NCBI RefSeq assembly: GCF_001411555.2
Contig: NC_049903.1
Location: 26,486,270 to 26,550,269 of the forward strand
Direction: 5' to 3'
Length of the DNA stretch: 64,000 bases
Source: Juglans regia
Lineage: Eukaryota > Streptophyta > Magnoliopsida > Fagales > Juglandaceae
Made by a program: the position numbers and the translations under genes
The notes under the pieces: generated by a model
Database searches by the model: none
The model's input: the letters and a program-made list of their open reading frames with translations, nothing else
Told to the model about the DNA's origin: nothing
Shown here: one piece after another, positions 34,501 through 43,814 of the stretch
Layout: each line of letters opens with the position of its first letter
Numbering within the stretch: the first letter of the stretch is position 1

Positions 34501-36204
34501 CCATGAACTTCATAATAAAAATGGAGAAGCTACAACAAAGCATGGCTGAAAGTATTGAAAAACCCACAAACAAAGTTGATTTCAAGTAAGATAAGTAAAG
34601 AATTACAGTAAAAACACCAGAACACTAAAAAAGGAAATTATTAGAATTGTAAACAATATATATGGAGGGTTATAGGGTGCAGGTAACCGAGTGTTTTTTC
34701 TCCCTTTTTTTTATCTGGGGGACAGGTTCGTAAATAATGGGACAGGTGTTAAAGTGCGATTTGGCTGGCCTGGTTTGTTTTGGGCAAAAAAAAGTGTTTT
34801 TGAACTTCCACTTTAGATGTGCTAAGGTTACGGTTTAAGGATGACATACTCAAGAAATTGAGTCAAAAGAAACAAAAAGAAGAATCTTAGGCATCACACC
34901 AAACTTTGCATTTTGTTTTCTCCAATTTGATGTAACAAGAGTTCTGAAGTAGTCCCTCAAGGCCATTTAATGTGATTGGCTGAGGCAAATGATTTGGAAA
35001 GTCTATGGGTGCTTGCTTATGATTTGTAACAAGTGTCAATAAAGAGGCACACTTTGGTTTTAATACTTATCCACAGACACAAATTTGAACATTATAAGAG
35101 GCTTTTTCAAAGAGTTTCTGGTGCCAGGGTTGAGATTTGACAGAGGCAAGGACTGAGCTTATTGAACCAGGATTTTAAAGATTAACAAGAACAATAGAAA
35201 AGTGCTTGTTAACAAGGCCTGGTTGCAGGATCAAAAGGGTGTACAAAGTACAAAAGAACTAGAGAGAAGAAGAGTGTGATTCTGTGCCTCGAGCCTCTGG
35301 TCAATTTTTTCCTTGTTTGCAAAAATAGAATTAAGAAACTATACTTAAAAGCCAGTGTACCATGAGGTCTTAAACCTTATAAATTACTTTGTAAGAACTT
35401 TCTTAATCAACCAAATTTCAACTTGAGTAAAACTTCAAATAAGACTAATAAACATGAAAATATGCATAGACATAAATATATAAAATCTTTTAACTCTTTG
35501 AGTATGATGCTATACTTCTCAATACAACTTCTAGTAGCTGAATGTATTTTTATCAACGCAAAAGTAAAACAAATGAACTAAAACCAACACAAACCTCTCT
35601 CCTATGATCTCGAGTAACTAGCTTTTCTTCCTCGAAGAATCGCAGGGTTCGACGAAGCTGCTTTGAATGCAATTTCAAGTCCTTGGCCAAATCTTCTTCC
35701 CTTACCCATTGTCGTCTATGCATCAAATAAAAGAGCAAGAAAGCATAATGACTAAAAAAAGCCTCAAATTTTTTTAAATACTTGTTAGGAAACACTTGGT
35801 GTGCTCTACTTTCCGTTTCATTTTTCCGCATACTTTTTATGTTTATATTCCCTCAATTTCACTTATAATTTGATAATATTGCATTCACCAAAACCGAAAC
35901 TATTTTCTAAAAATTATGAAACGAACGTAAATGGGACCAAACCTAGTGAGGGCATCGAGAACCACGACAGCAATGCCTCTGTTGTCACTCCGACCTGTTT
36001 TGGGTTGATTATCCCCTTTCGTCGTTATGTCATCGTAGAACGCCCTCGCCGCCAGTTTCACTAACCTTTTCCAATTGACCCGTCCAAGAAATCAACATAA
36101 ACTAAACTTTGAAAAAAAAATAAAGGCAATAATTTCCTTGCAAATTTTGAAGAATGGGGCCGTTGAATTCAAGAAAGATACCTGTTGAAAGGTTCGACGC
36201 TCAT
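22580..36204 (-). CDS. TFIIE-alpha: Transcription initiation factor TFIIE, alpha subunit (complete, 10 coding exons)
   Basis: TFIIE alpha joins the RNA polymerase II pre-initiation complex in the nucleus and recruits and stimulates TFIIH. Coding exons (high to low): 36204-36182, 36065-35943, 35715-35595, 34329-34201, 34002-33893, 33792-33609, 31597-31394, 31068-30838, 30614-30410, 22674-22580. All introns are GT-AG; the sum is 1425 nt, 474 codons plus stop, with no internal stop. The start MSVEPFNR leads into [12 protein letters not shown] (winged-helix region, about residues 9-110, including [14 protein letters not shown] and [21 protein letters not shown]). A C4 zinc ribbon follows (Cys163, Cys166, Cys188, Cys191), then a basic RRRRRE helix, KVLPPWMIK and the acidic end DDIDWEEG. 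Length is close to what I recall for the Arabidopsis protein (about 480). The last intron is 7.7 kb because of LINE insertions. Confidence 0.96.
23353..23472. mobile_element. Snapback MITE in TFIIE-alpha intron 9
   Basis: A 120-bp hairpin: about 38 bp at the left (GGAAGCATTACACCACACAC, CTCCACCTAACCAACATG) recur inverted at the right end with two or three mismatches, around a 45-bp loop. Target duplication unclear (flanks CTATAA and ATGTAG). No coding content. Confidence 0.85.
23800..27446 (-). pseudogene. LINE-B ORF2: endonuclease, reverse transcriptase, zf-RVT-like
   Basis: ATG at 27446 overlaps the ORF1 stop (ATGA). Blocks in order: endonuclease start ([13 protein letters not shown], with a stop where Trp is usual), GDFNI region, SDHFPIML (catalytic Asp-His, near 26760). 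Then RT: a 288-codon open stretch 26534-25668 with [23 protein letters not shown] and [16 protein letters not shown], and the FADDT active-site block near 25400. The zf-RVT-like C-terminal domain (24577-24218) has [14 protein letters not shown]. Several stops and frameshifts elsewhere make it inactive. The long intact RT stretch suggests a fairly young insertion. Confidence 0.88.
27443..29280 (-). pseudogene. LINE-B ORF1, broken
   Basis: Starts [13 protein letters not shown] at 29280, followed by [17 protein letters not shown], a pattern like the N-terminal domain of plant LINE ORF1 proteins. Frames shift near 29065, 28800 and 28260. A glutamine/glycine-rich middle (28838-28263) and a Pro-rich stretch lead to a basic end ([16 protein letters not shown]) with stop TGA at 27445-27443. 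ORF1 proteins of this type bind the element RNA. A tandem duplication at 27950-28220 disturbs the middle. Confidence 0.7.
27950..28220. repeat. Imperfect ~100-bp tandem duplication in LINE-B ORF1
   Basis: 27950-28061 and 28121-28220 share the order GTCRACATA, then RTGGTCCAGGRA..TGCACA, CCTCTATGGTGGTCATCGGC and CCACA. A shorter CCCTCCCGTCRACA repeat lies between them. Confidence 0.7.
29560..29996 (+). mobile_element. LINE-C fragment, plus strand, in TFIIE-alpha intron 9
   Basis: Plus-strand translation in shifting frames gives the linker between endonuclease and RT ([38 protein letters not shown]), equivalent to the minus-strand linker of LINE-B at 26500-26100. Truncated at both ends; homology stops at about 29996 just before the RT palm. 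Confidence 0.75.
32082..33088. mobile_element. Solo LTR in TFIIE-alpha intron 6
   Basis: 1007 bp with 8-bp perfect inverted ends TGTTGATG and CATCAACA, flanked by GTAAT (32077-32081) and GTAAC (33089-33093), 4 of 5 matching. Contains the phrase TACATGGTTCGGCA, common in plant Copia-type LTRs. No internal region, so an LTR-LTR recombination product is inferred. Confidence 0.85.
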
Positions 36205-36545
36205 CTTCTAGGTTTTTGGAGTCAATATGTGAAGCGGATTCTTGGAGTCAACAGTCACGCAACAATTTCTCACCGAAAAATGACCGAATCTAAAAGAGAA
36301 ATTCACGGATTTAAAGCTTTTCCTTCGTAGAAAAAGAGAGACGGAGAAATCAAAATTTTAATCCGATGTTATTACTCAAGTAGTGTTCGAGACCGTACCT
36401 TCGCAGTGATCCCAATGAGAGGGGGGTGATTCCGGACCCCGTTCTCGTGGGGCAGACTAGCTAGCAGCCCTATAGTTACAGAGAAAGAGAGGCCTTTTAC
36501 ACCTGCAAAAGTGTTGACTGTTGGGTGTTCTTGTCCTATAAACCC
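36205..36545 (-). promoter_or_regulatory. TFIIE-alpha 5' leader and probable promoter
   Basis: On the minus strand a TTTATAGG TATA-like word (about 36536-36543) lies about 330 bp before the ATG. A GC-richer leader ends in GCGAAG then GTACGG (near 36403), a plausible donor; an acceptor-like CCTAG lies 3 bp before the ATG. A leader intron is therefore likely. Signal-based inference; the transcription start is not determined. Confidence 0.4.
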
Positions 36546-36598
36546 GTAGACAGATGACTCTTGTTACAAAGGAAATTTTGGTACCCACGTGCTTCGAC

Positions 36599-36629
<31 letters not shown>

Positions 36630-37260
36630 AAGTCGTGCTTCGACTTATTTATATAGGATGATGTGTCAAAATTATGTGTCAATAAAGACTTAATAAATAA
36701 ATTTAATCAACGTGTAACTATTACCATTTGGATAACGAAATATTTCAAATATTTCATCTTATTCCATTTAATAACTATAATTTTTTTAAATTTTTAAATA
36801 AAATATAATAAATAATTCAACTTTCTAAATTTTTAAAATAATAATAATATTAAAAAATAATATTTTAATAATATTTTATTCAATTTTCAACTTTTATCTT
36901 AACTCACTATCAAATGTTACTCAAGAAACATAGAATGTGTATTTATTTATTTTTAATTGAAAATGATAATATGACTCTCAAATATGCTCATCAAATGTAA
37001 ACATTCTTTTATTTTATTTTTTTTATTTTTTTATTTTTCTTAATGATTAAGAAAATGATTATTAGTGAATTTTTATTTTTATTTTTTCAATGATTAAGAA
37101 GTGTGATTATTAGTGAATTTTTTTTTTCTTAATGATTAACAATGTTTAAAAAATGCTTAAAAAAAAAAAGAATGCCATTTATTTTAGTTTGCATATTTGG
37201 AAATGCACATTTGGTGTGCACCCTAGTATTGTCATTTTTGTATTTGTCTTGGATGGTCTA
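36599..37260. other. Homopolymer and AT-rich intergenic DNA
   Basis: T-run at 36600-36622, then A/T-rich DNA with repeated AATGATTAAGAA..TGATTATTAGTGAATTTTT words near 37030-37140. No gene or element boundary seen. Confidence 0.7.
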
Positions 37261-37297
37261 AGATCTCTACATTGTTACCATTAAAGTGGAAAACCAG

Positions 37298-37520
37298 AAT
37301 TTTTTTTTTTTTTTTTTTTTATGACAGGAGAACCACCCCACAACAGAGCCCTTATGACTCACCCATGGAACCTAAACTCCCGGAGAGACTAGCACAACAA
37401 CCCACCGCCATGGCCTCCCATTTAAATGGCAATTTGATCCTAGGGAGAATCGAACATGTGACATGGGGTGCATGTACACACATTCGCCCTTACCACTTGA
37501 GCTACCCACAGGTGGGTAAA
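37298..37520 (-). mobile_element. tRNA-derived SINE upstream of TFIIE-alpha
   Basis: On the minus strand: Pol III A box GGGTAGCTCAAGTGGTA (37507-37491) and B box GTTCGATTCTCCC (37455-37443) with tRNA-like spacing, then a tRNA-unrelated body and an A-tail (T-run 37300-37320 on plus). Flanks GTGGAAAACCAG (37286-37297) and GAGGAAAACCCG (37521-37532) match at 10 of 12, a target duplication of LINE-mobilised type. Confidence 0.85.
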
Positions 37521-37532
37521 GAGGAAAACCCG

Positions 37533-37881
37533 TAATTATAACTTGCATGCCTTTCATCTTCAATGGATAGTCTAGTGGTGATGCACTTGCAGAAATTCCT
37601 TAAAGAGAGTCTTTTCTTCTAGGATTAGTGAGAACATGGTGTCCAAGAATTTTGGGAGGTTTGTAGGTCATCAGCCCTAAATGGTTAGGAACTGCTGTTA
37701 TGTTCAAAATAATTTAGTACAATCTCTCATTGTTGGTAAAACTCCATTAGTAGGAGATTGGAGGGAAATCAGAAGTTTCCCACACATCTTTCTATTGCCC
37801 ATTTAATATCATGGGTCCCTGGAGTAAACTTTCAATCCTCCGTCCGTTAAATGTATATGGTTATTTATGAGAATGGTAAAT
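37533..37881. other. Intergenic DNA, nothing recognised
   Basis: No ORF of note and no repeat boundary. A TAGTCTAGTGGTGA word at about 37568 resembles an A box, but no B box follows. Confidence 0.5.
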
Positions 37882-37886
37882 GTTGT

Positions 37887-40501
37887 TGTAGCGCTCCGCT
37901 CTCCAATAAAGACATTTTTAAAATTTCTAGGGAGCCAGTGTGCTACTAAACTTAACTAAAAAATTTTCTTTTAATAACGTGCCAGATGCAAAAGATTCCA
38001 TAAATAAAACAAATTTTATTAAATATTTAAAATCCAAAATAGTGTCTACAGAAGAACTTATTTAAAAAAAAAATGATAAATTCTCATGTGCTTATCAAAA
38101 TACTTTATTTAAATCGTAAATCATAAACTGAACATAACATAAATTATTTAAGCCTCTACCTTGCCTCCCTGGGTCAAGTCTTGTTCTGTAGTCTCATCCT
38201 CATAAATATCATCACTTGGGGTGGTTTAAAAATATAAAAATATACAAAAATAAGTCGAATAGTCAATAAGCAGCACATCATACAATAAACATAAGGTTTC
38301 TTGAAAAACATGCATACTCATAAATATATACGTAAATAATATGAATATGAACGTAAACTTATCTTTCAATTATCATAGGCTGATACCCAATATTGACCTC
38401 TGTGAGTTAGGGTTAGTGAATCTAACTAGATTCTGATTCCGCCTGTGGTCGCGGGTTGTGGAATCTATACATAAGGAAGACATACTGGATGCACTATCAG
38501 CATGCACGACCTGGCAATGCAAGATGCTCATAACACAGGTACCGTCTTCATATCATAACATAGGTCGTTACATATCTTATCACTCATATTTCATCATAAT
38601 CATACTTACATACTTCTCATATCATATATTTCAAAAGAAATCACATACATACTTGTTATATTTTGTCATATCATATCATAAATTTATACCGTCTTCATAT
38701 CATAACATAGGCCGTTACATATCTTATCACTCATACTTTATCATAATCATATTTGTCATATCATAAATTTCAAAAGAAATCGCAAACATACTTGTTATAT
38801 CTTGTCATATCGTATCATAAATTTCAAATGAAATAACATTTTTTCATAAATTTCCGTAATACATGTTTCCTTACATAAAATCATGATTTTTCATAATTAC
38901 TTTAATGCATAAATCTTCACATAAAATCATGCATGATTTTTTATAAATTATTTTAATGCATAACTCTCACATCAAATCATGATTTTTCATAAATCTTTTG
39001 ATGCATAAAATCATGAATTTTCATAAATAACTTAATGCATATTTCTTCACATAAAATTATGGATTTTCATAATTTTATCATGTCTTGGGTACATAAAAAG
39101 GGCTTCTAATGAAGGGTGTACATGCATAATATTTTTATAAAAGACAAGCAGTTTACCATACATACGTATAATGGTATGATCATGCTACTTACCTTACAGT
39201 GCTAATCTACTATTTTCGGCATGTAATCGGTTGCCTATAAAAATAAACACGTAATTTGCATAAATTTCTAATTAAACATGTAATTTTATTTAAAATCTAA
39301 ATTACTAAAATAACCTATATTTCCTAAAATCTTCCAAATACTAAATTATTCTACTCTATAAATCCTAAAATGGTAGGGGTATTTTTGTAATTTGACCCCA
39401 CGTACACTTAATATTTCATGTGCAGGGTTCATGCATTAAGAGGAATAGGCTTACACGTCAAGAGAAAATGACCATGGGCTTTGGTCGTGACCTTCGAGCT
39501 TGGTGGAGATGAGCAGCGACTGAAAGTGGGGCGTGGTGATGCTTCACGACAACTCAAGACTGGGCAAGAGAAGTTGGCAGCGACGAAGCTCACGGTTGGG
39601 TAGAGAGCAGAGCACGGAACTAGACGTGGAAAACAAACTGATTGTGCACGCATAAGCCACTGGTGGCAGCCTCCTCTTGCTCCCATGGGGTTCCAGCTTT
39701 CATATGGCAGCTTCCGTTGTGCTTTGGGTTTGAGCGAAGTTTTATGTGGAGGTTGGACGACTGAGGATGACTGGGAGCTTGCTGATTGGTCATGCTTGGA
39801 AATGCTCTGTTTTGTATTGCTTGAAAGAGGGGCTTACCGTATGGGTTGTCCGCAGCTTACAGGGGACTAGGGCGAATTTGGGTGGTGCAAGGATGTTTGC
39901 GCCTCTTTTCGAGTGGATGAAAACTGGGCTACGGTGGTGTTGGGGTTTCGCATTGGCTAGCGTACGTGGTCTCTCGGTGGTTTGTTACGGTTGGTGGTTT
40001 CATGGTGGAGAGAAGAGTTATGGTTGCAGCTGGTGGTTTCATGGCTTCTGCATGGGATGTGGACTGACCAATGCTACAGCGTGGTCTTTATGCGATTGGG
40101 GAGCAAACGTGGTATTGTTGGATAGACGTGAGATGGCTCACGGTACAGTTTGTGGAAGATTGACGTGGGTTGGGAAGTTTCTATGTGCAAGAGAGAAATA
40201 CATGTGTGTATATATAGGTGATGGTAAAACCCTATAGAAAGGAAAGGGAGAGACGTGCATGTCATGGAGTTTATAGATGAAATTGGTTAGGGATTTTATT
40301 ATGAAGAGGAATCTAGAATGCTAATAGTGTTTGGAATCTAACACTCACTAACTTGGAGTAAAAAAAAAAAATGGAGCTTTAACTCTAGCTTCAAATATAA
40401 TTTATTTAATAAACTCTTTTATGGGCTTTAACTCATTTATTGAGCCTAATAAAATTATCTATAATTTATCAATAATAATAATATAGGATCATGTTGTTAC
40501 A
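37887..40501 (-). repeat. LTR-X 3' LTR
   Basis: On plus it runs TGTAGCGCTCCGCT to TGTTGTTACA. Same order as the other LTR throughout, including ATCATA-rich DNA (38570-38840), the GC-richer stretch (39420-40200) and a TATATATA box at 40209-40216 (minus). The plus ORF 39746-40237 (163 codons) has a counterpart with changed frame in the other LTR and is probably fortuitous. Confidence 0.9.
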
Positions 40502-40515
40502 AACTCCCCTCCTTA
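40502..40515 (-). promoter_or_regulatory. LTR-X polypurine tract
   Basis: Minus strand TAAGGAGGGGAGTT, directly before the 3' LTR. Confidence 0.85.
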
Positions 40516-41250
40516 TAAAAATTTCATCCTCATAATTTGCTAGACCTTAACAACTAACGTACTTATTGTCCACATTCTCCTAAAATCGTAAACCTCGATA
40601 ATGGATTCGATTACAATTCTAAAATGATTTGACTAGATGATTATTTGAAATCCACAAAAAAGTAACTAAAACTCTCCACATAGAATAATAACCTCAACAA
40701 TTCGTAACCCAAAACTCTTTGAAGTTTGGATCCTAAATCCTACAATTCGTACTTGGCGATAGAACCACGTTACCTATAGAACATAAGAGTACTACCAATC
40801 ATCATGAAATACCATACACCATATATAAATCTATGTCATAACTTCAAAAATCTTCTAAATTCATTCTTTATTTCCTTAAATAAAAGTCTACAAAATATAA
40901 GACTATTTCCTCGTAAATAAGACGCATCATCAATCTTAAAACCAAAGGTTACTGACCTCATATTTAGAAGCTTCCTTACCTTATGGGCCAAAATCCTTTC
41001 ACATAGTAGGTGCACTTTAACATGCATATACCTAACAAATATTTCATTCATAATTTTTCATTAAAACAATAAAATAGTAACAGTTAAAAATACTTACTGT
41101 AGAGCAGAATTTGCCTTGGGGAGACCGTGGCCTAGACATTCATTTCCTTCATTTTTCTATTTTCCAAAATTTCTATGCTTTAAAAAAAATATATTCTTTG
41201 AAAAGATTTTCCTCTCTTTATTTTGAAAAGTCTACAAAATCATTTGACCT

Positions 41251-41264
41251 CGACTCTGATACCA
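41251..41264 (-). promoter_or_regulatory. LTR-X primer-binding site, tRNA-iMet type
   Basis: Minus strand TGGTATCAGAGTCG, 2 bp from the 5' LTR; the first 11 bases match the tRNA-iMet complement. Confidence 0.9.
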
Positions 41265-41266
41265 AT

Positions 41267-43736
41267 TGTAACACCCCGCTCCCCAATAAAGACATTTTTA
41301 GAATTTTTGGGTAGATAGTGTGCTACTAAACTTGACTAAAAACTTTTTTTTTAATGACGTGCCAGATGTGAAAGATTCCATAAATAAAACAAACTTTATT
41401 AAATACTTAAAATATAAAATAGAGTCTGCAGAAACACTTACTTAAAAAAAATATTAAATTCTCATGTACTTATCAAAATAATTTATTTAAATATTAAATC
41501 ATAAACTGAACATGACATAAATTATTTAGGCCTCTGCCTCACCTCCTTGGGTCAAGTCATGTTCTGCAGTCTCATCCTCATAAATGTCATCGCCTGGGGT
41601 GGTTTAAAAATATAAAAATATACAAAAATGAGTCGAATACTCAATAAACAACACATCATACAATAAACATAATAAACATAAGGTTTCTTGAAAAGCGTGC
41701 ATAATCATAAACACATACGTAAATAGCAAGAACATGAACATGAACATGAACTTATCTTTCATTTATCATAGACCGATACCCACTATTGACCCCCATAAGT
41801 TAGGGTTAGTGAATCTAAATAGATTTTGATTCCACCCGTAGCCGCGGGTTGTGGAATTCATACATAAGAAAGACATACTGGGTGCACTACCAACATGTAT
41901 GACCTAGCAATGCAATATGCTCATAACACAGGTATCGTCTTCATATCATAACATAGGCCATTATGTATTTTATCACTCATACTTTATCATAATCATACTT
42001 GTCATATCATAAATTTCAAAAGAAATCGCATACATACTTGTCATATCTTATCGTATCATATCATAAATTTCAAATGAAATCACATTCTTTCATAAATTTT
42101 CGTGATACATGTTTCCTCACATAAAATCATGATTTTTCATAATTACTCTAATGCATAAATCTTCACATAAAATCATGCATGGCTTTTCATAAATTCTTTT
42201 AATGCATAACTCTCACATCAAATTATGACTTTTCATAAATCTTTTGATGCATAACTCCTTTCAAAAAATCATGAATTTTCATAAATAACTTAATGTATAA
42301 TTCTTCACATAAAATTATGGATTTTCATAATTTTATTATGTCTTGGGTACATAAAAAGGGCTTCCAATGAAGGGTGTACATGCATAATATTTTTATAATA
42401 GACAAGCAGTTTACCGTACATACGTGTAAGAGTATGATCATACTACTTACCTTACAACGCTAATCCACTATTTTCGGCACGTAATCGGTCGCCTATAAAA
42501 ATAAGCACGTAATTTGCATAAATTTCTAATTAAACATGTAATTTTATTTAAAATATAAGTTACTAAAATAACCTATATTTCTCAAAATCTTCCTAACACT
42601 AAATTATTCTCAACTGTAAATCCTAAAATGGCAGGGGTATTTTTGTAATTTGACCCCACGTACACTTAATATTTCTTGTGCAGGGTTCATGCATTCAGAG
42701 GAATAGGCTTACACGACAAGAGAAAATGACCGTGGGCTTTGGCCATGACTTGGCTTGGTGGGGATGAGCAACAACTGAAAGTGGCGGAGCCTTGGTGGTG
42801 CTTCACGGCAGCTCAAGACTAGGCAAGAGAAGTTGGCAGCGACAGAGCTCATGGTTGGGTCGAGAGCGGAGCACGGAACTGGACATGGAAAACAAAACTG
42901 ATTGTGCACGCGTAAGCCACTGGTGGCAACCTCCTCTTTCTCCCGTGGGGTTCCAGCTTTCATATGGCGGCTTCCCATGTGCTCTGGGTTTGAGCAAAGT
43001 TTTTTGTGGAGGTTGGATGACTAAGGATGGCTGTGAGCTTGCTGATTGGTCGTGCTTGGACATGCTCTATTTTCTACTGCTTAAGACAGGGGCTTGCCGT
43101 ATGGGGTTGTCTGCAGCTTATGGTGGACTAAGGCGGATTTGGGTGGTGCAAGGAGGTTTGCTCCTCTTTTCGAGTGGATGAAAACTAGGCTATGGTGGTG
43201 TTGCGGTTTCGCGTTGGCTGGCGTACATGGTCTCTCAGTGGTTTGTTGCAGCTATTGGATTCATGGTGGAGAGAAGAGCTATGGTTGTGGCTGGTGGTTT
43301 CATGGCTTCTACATGGGATGTGGACTGACCAAGTGTTGCGGCATGGTCTTCATGGGGTTGGGGAGTAAATGTGGTATTGTTGGACATACGTAAGATGGCT
43401 CACGATGCAGTTTGTGGAAGATGGATATGGGTTGTGCAGTTTCTATGTGCAAGGGAGAAATACATGTATATATATAGAGGTGATGGTAAAACTCTAGAGA
43501 AAGGAAAGGGAGAGATGTGCATGTCATGGAGTTTATAGTGTTTGGAGTCTAGAATGTTAATAGTGTTTGGAGTCTAACACTCACAAACTTGGAGTATAAA
43601 AAAAAAATGGAGCCTTAACTCTAGGTTCAAATATAATTTATTCGATAAACTCTTTTATGGGTTTTAACTCATTTATTGAACCTAATAAAATTATCTATAA
43701 TTTATCAATAAAAATATTATAGGATCGGGTTTTACA
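41267..43736 (-). repeat. LTR-X 5' LTR
   Basis: On plus TGTAACACCCCGCTCC to GGGTTTTACA, 2470 bp. The TATA box on the minus strand at about 43464-43476 would drive transcription towards the primer site. Confidence 0.92.
43464..43476 (-). promoter_or_regulatory. Probable TATA box of LTR-X
   Basis: Minus strand CTATATATATACA; the equivalent box in the 3' LTR is at 40209-40216. Correct strand and mid-LTR position for a U3 promoter. Confidence 0.55.
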
Positions 43737-43814
43737 GTTGTGCTTGTAAAATTTTCAACAGTTGTCTTGCTGTACAAGTATATCTAAAAACTAATGAAAT
43801 GAGGGGGTGAGTTG

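Larger units (their letters stand above)
40502..41266 (-). other. LTR-X internal region, non-coding
   Basis: 765 bp, AT-rich, with no retroviral protein motif on either strand. It keeps only the primer site at one end and the polypurine tract with the usual GAGGATGAAATTTTTATAAG lead-in at the other. Confidence 0.8.
37887..43736 (-). mobile_element. LTR-X: complete non-coding LTR retrotransposon
   Basis: 5850 bp, flanked by a perfect GTTGT duplication (37882-37886 and 43737-43741). LTRs of 2615 and 2470 bp enclose only 765 bp. The primer site complementary to tRNA-iMet lies next to the 41267 LTR edge and the polypurine tract next to the 40501 edge, both on the minus strand, so 41267-43736 is the 5' LTR. 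No gag or pol remains. All cis elements for mobilisation by helper proteins are recognisable, so this is a LARD/TRIM-like non-autonomous element. A truncated LTR of the family is at 9231-9976. Confidence 0.92.

Noticed and set aside
37568..37640. tRNA-like start TAGTCTAGTGGTGA
   Set aside because: No B box at the right distance and no cloverleaf; neither a tRNA nor a second SINE.
38570..39080. Repeated ATCATGATTTTTCATAA words suggesting a CRISPR-like or satellite array
   Set aside because: Irregular spacing and present in both family-X LTRs; ordinary LTR sequence of this family in a plant genome.
39746..40237. 163-codon plus ORF
   Set aside because: Antisense to the LTR-X transcript; the counterpart in the other LTR has a changed frame; no recognised domain.
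43795..43814. GAAATGAGGGGGTGAGT before the family-W LTR as a plus-strand polypurine tract
   Set aside because: Family W aligns with family X in minus orientation, and no plus-strand internal region precedes it.
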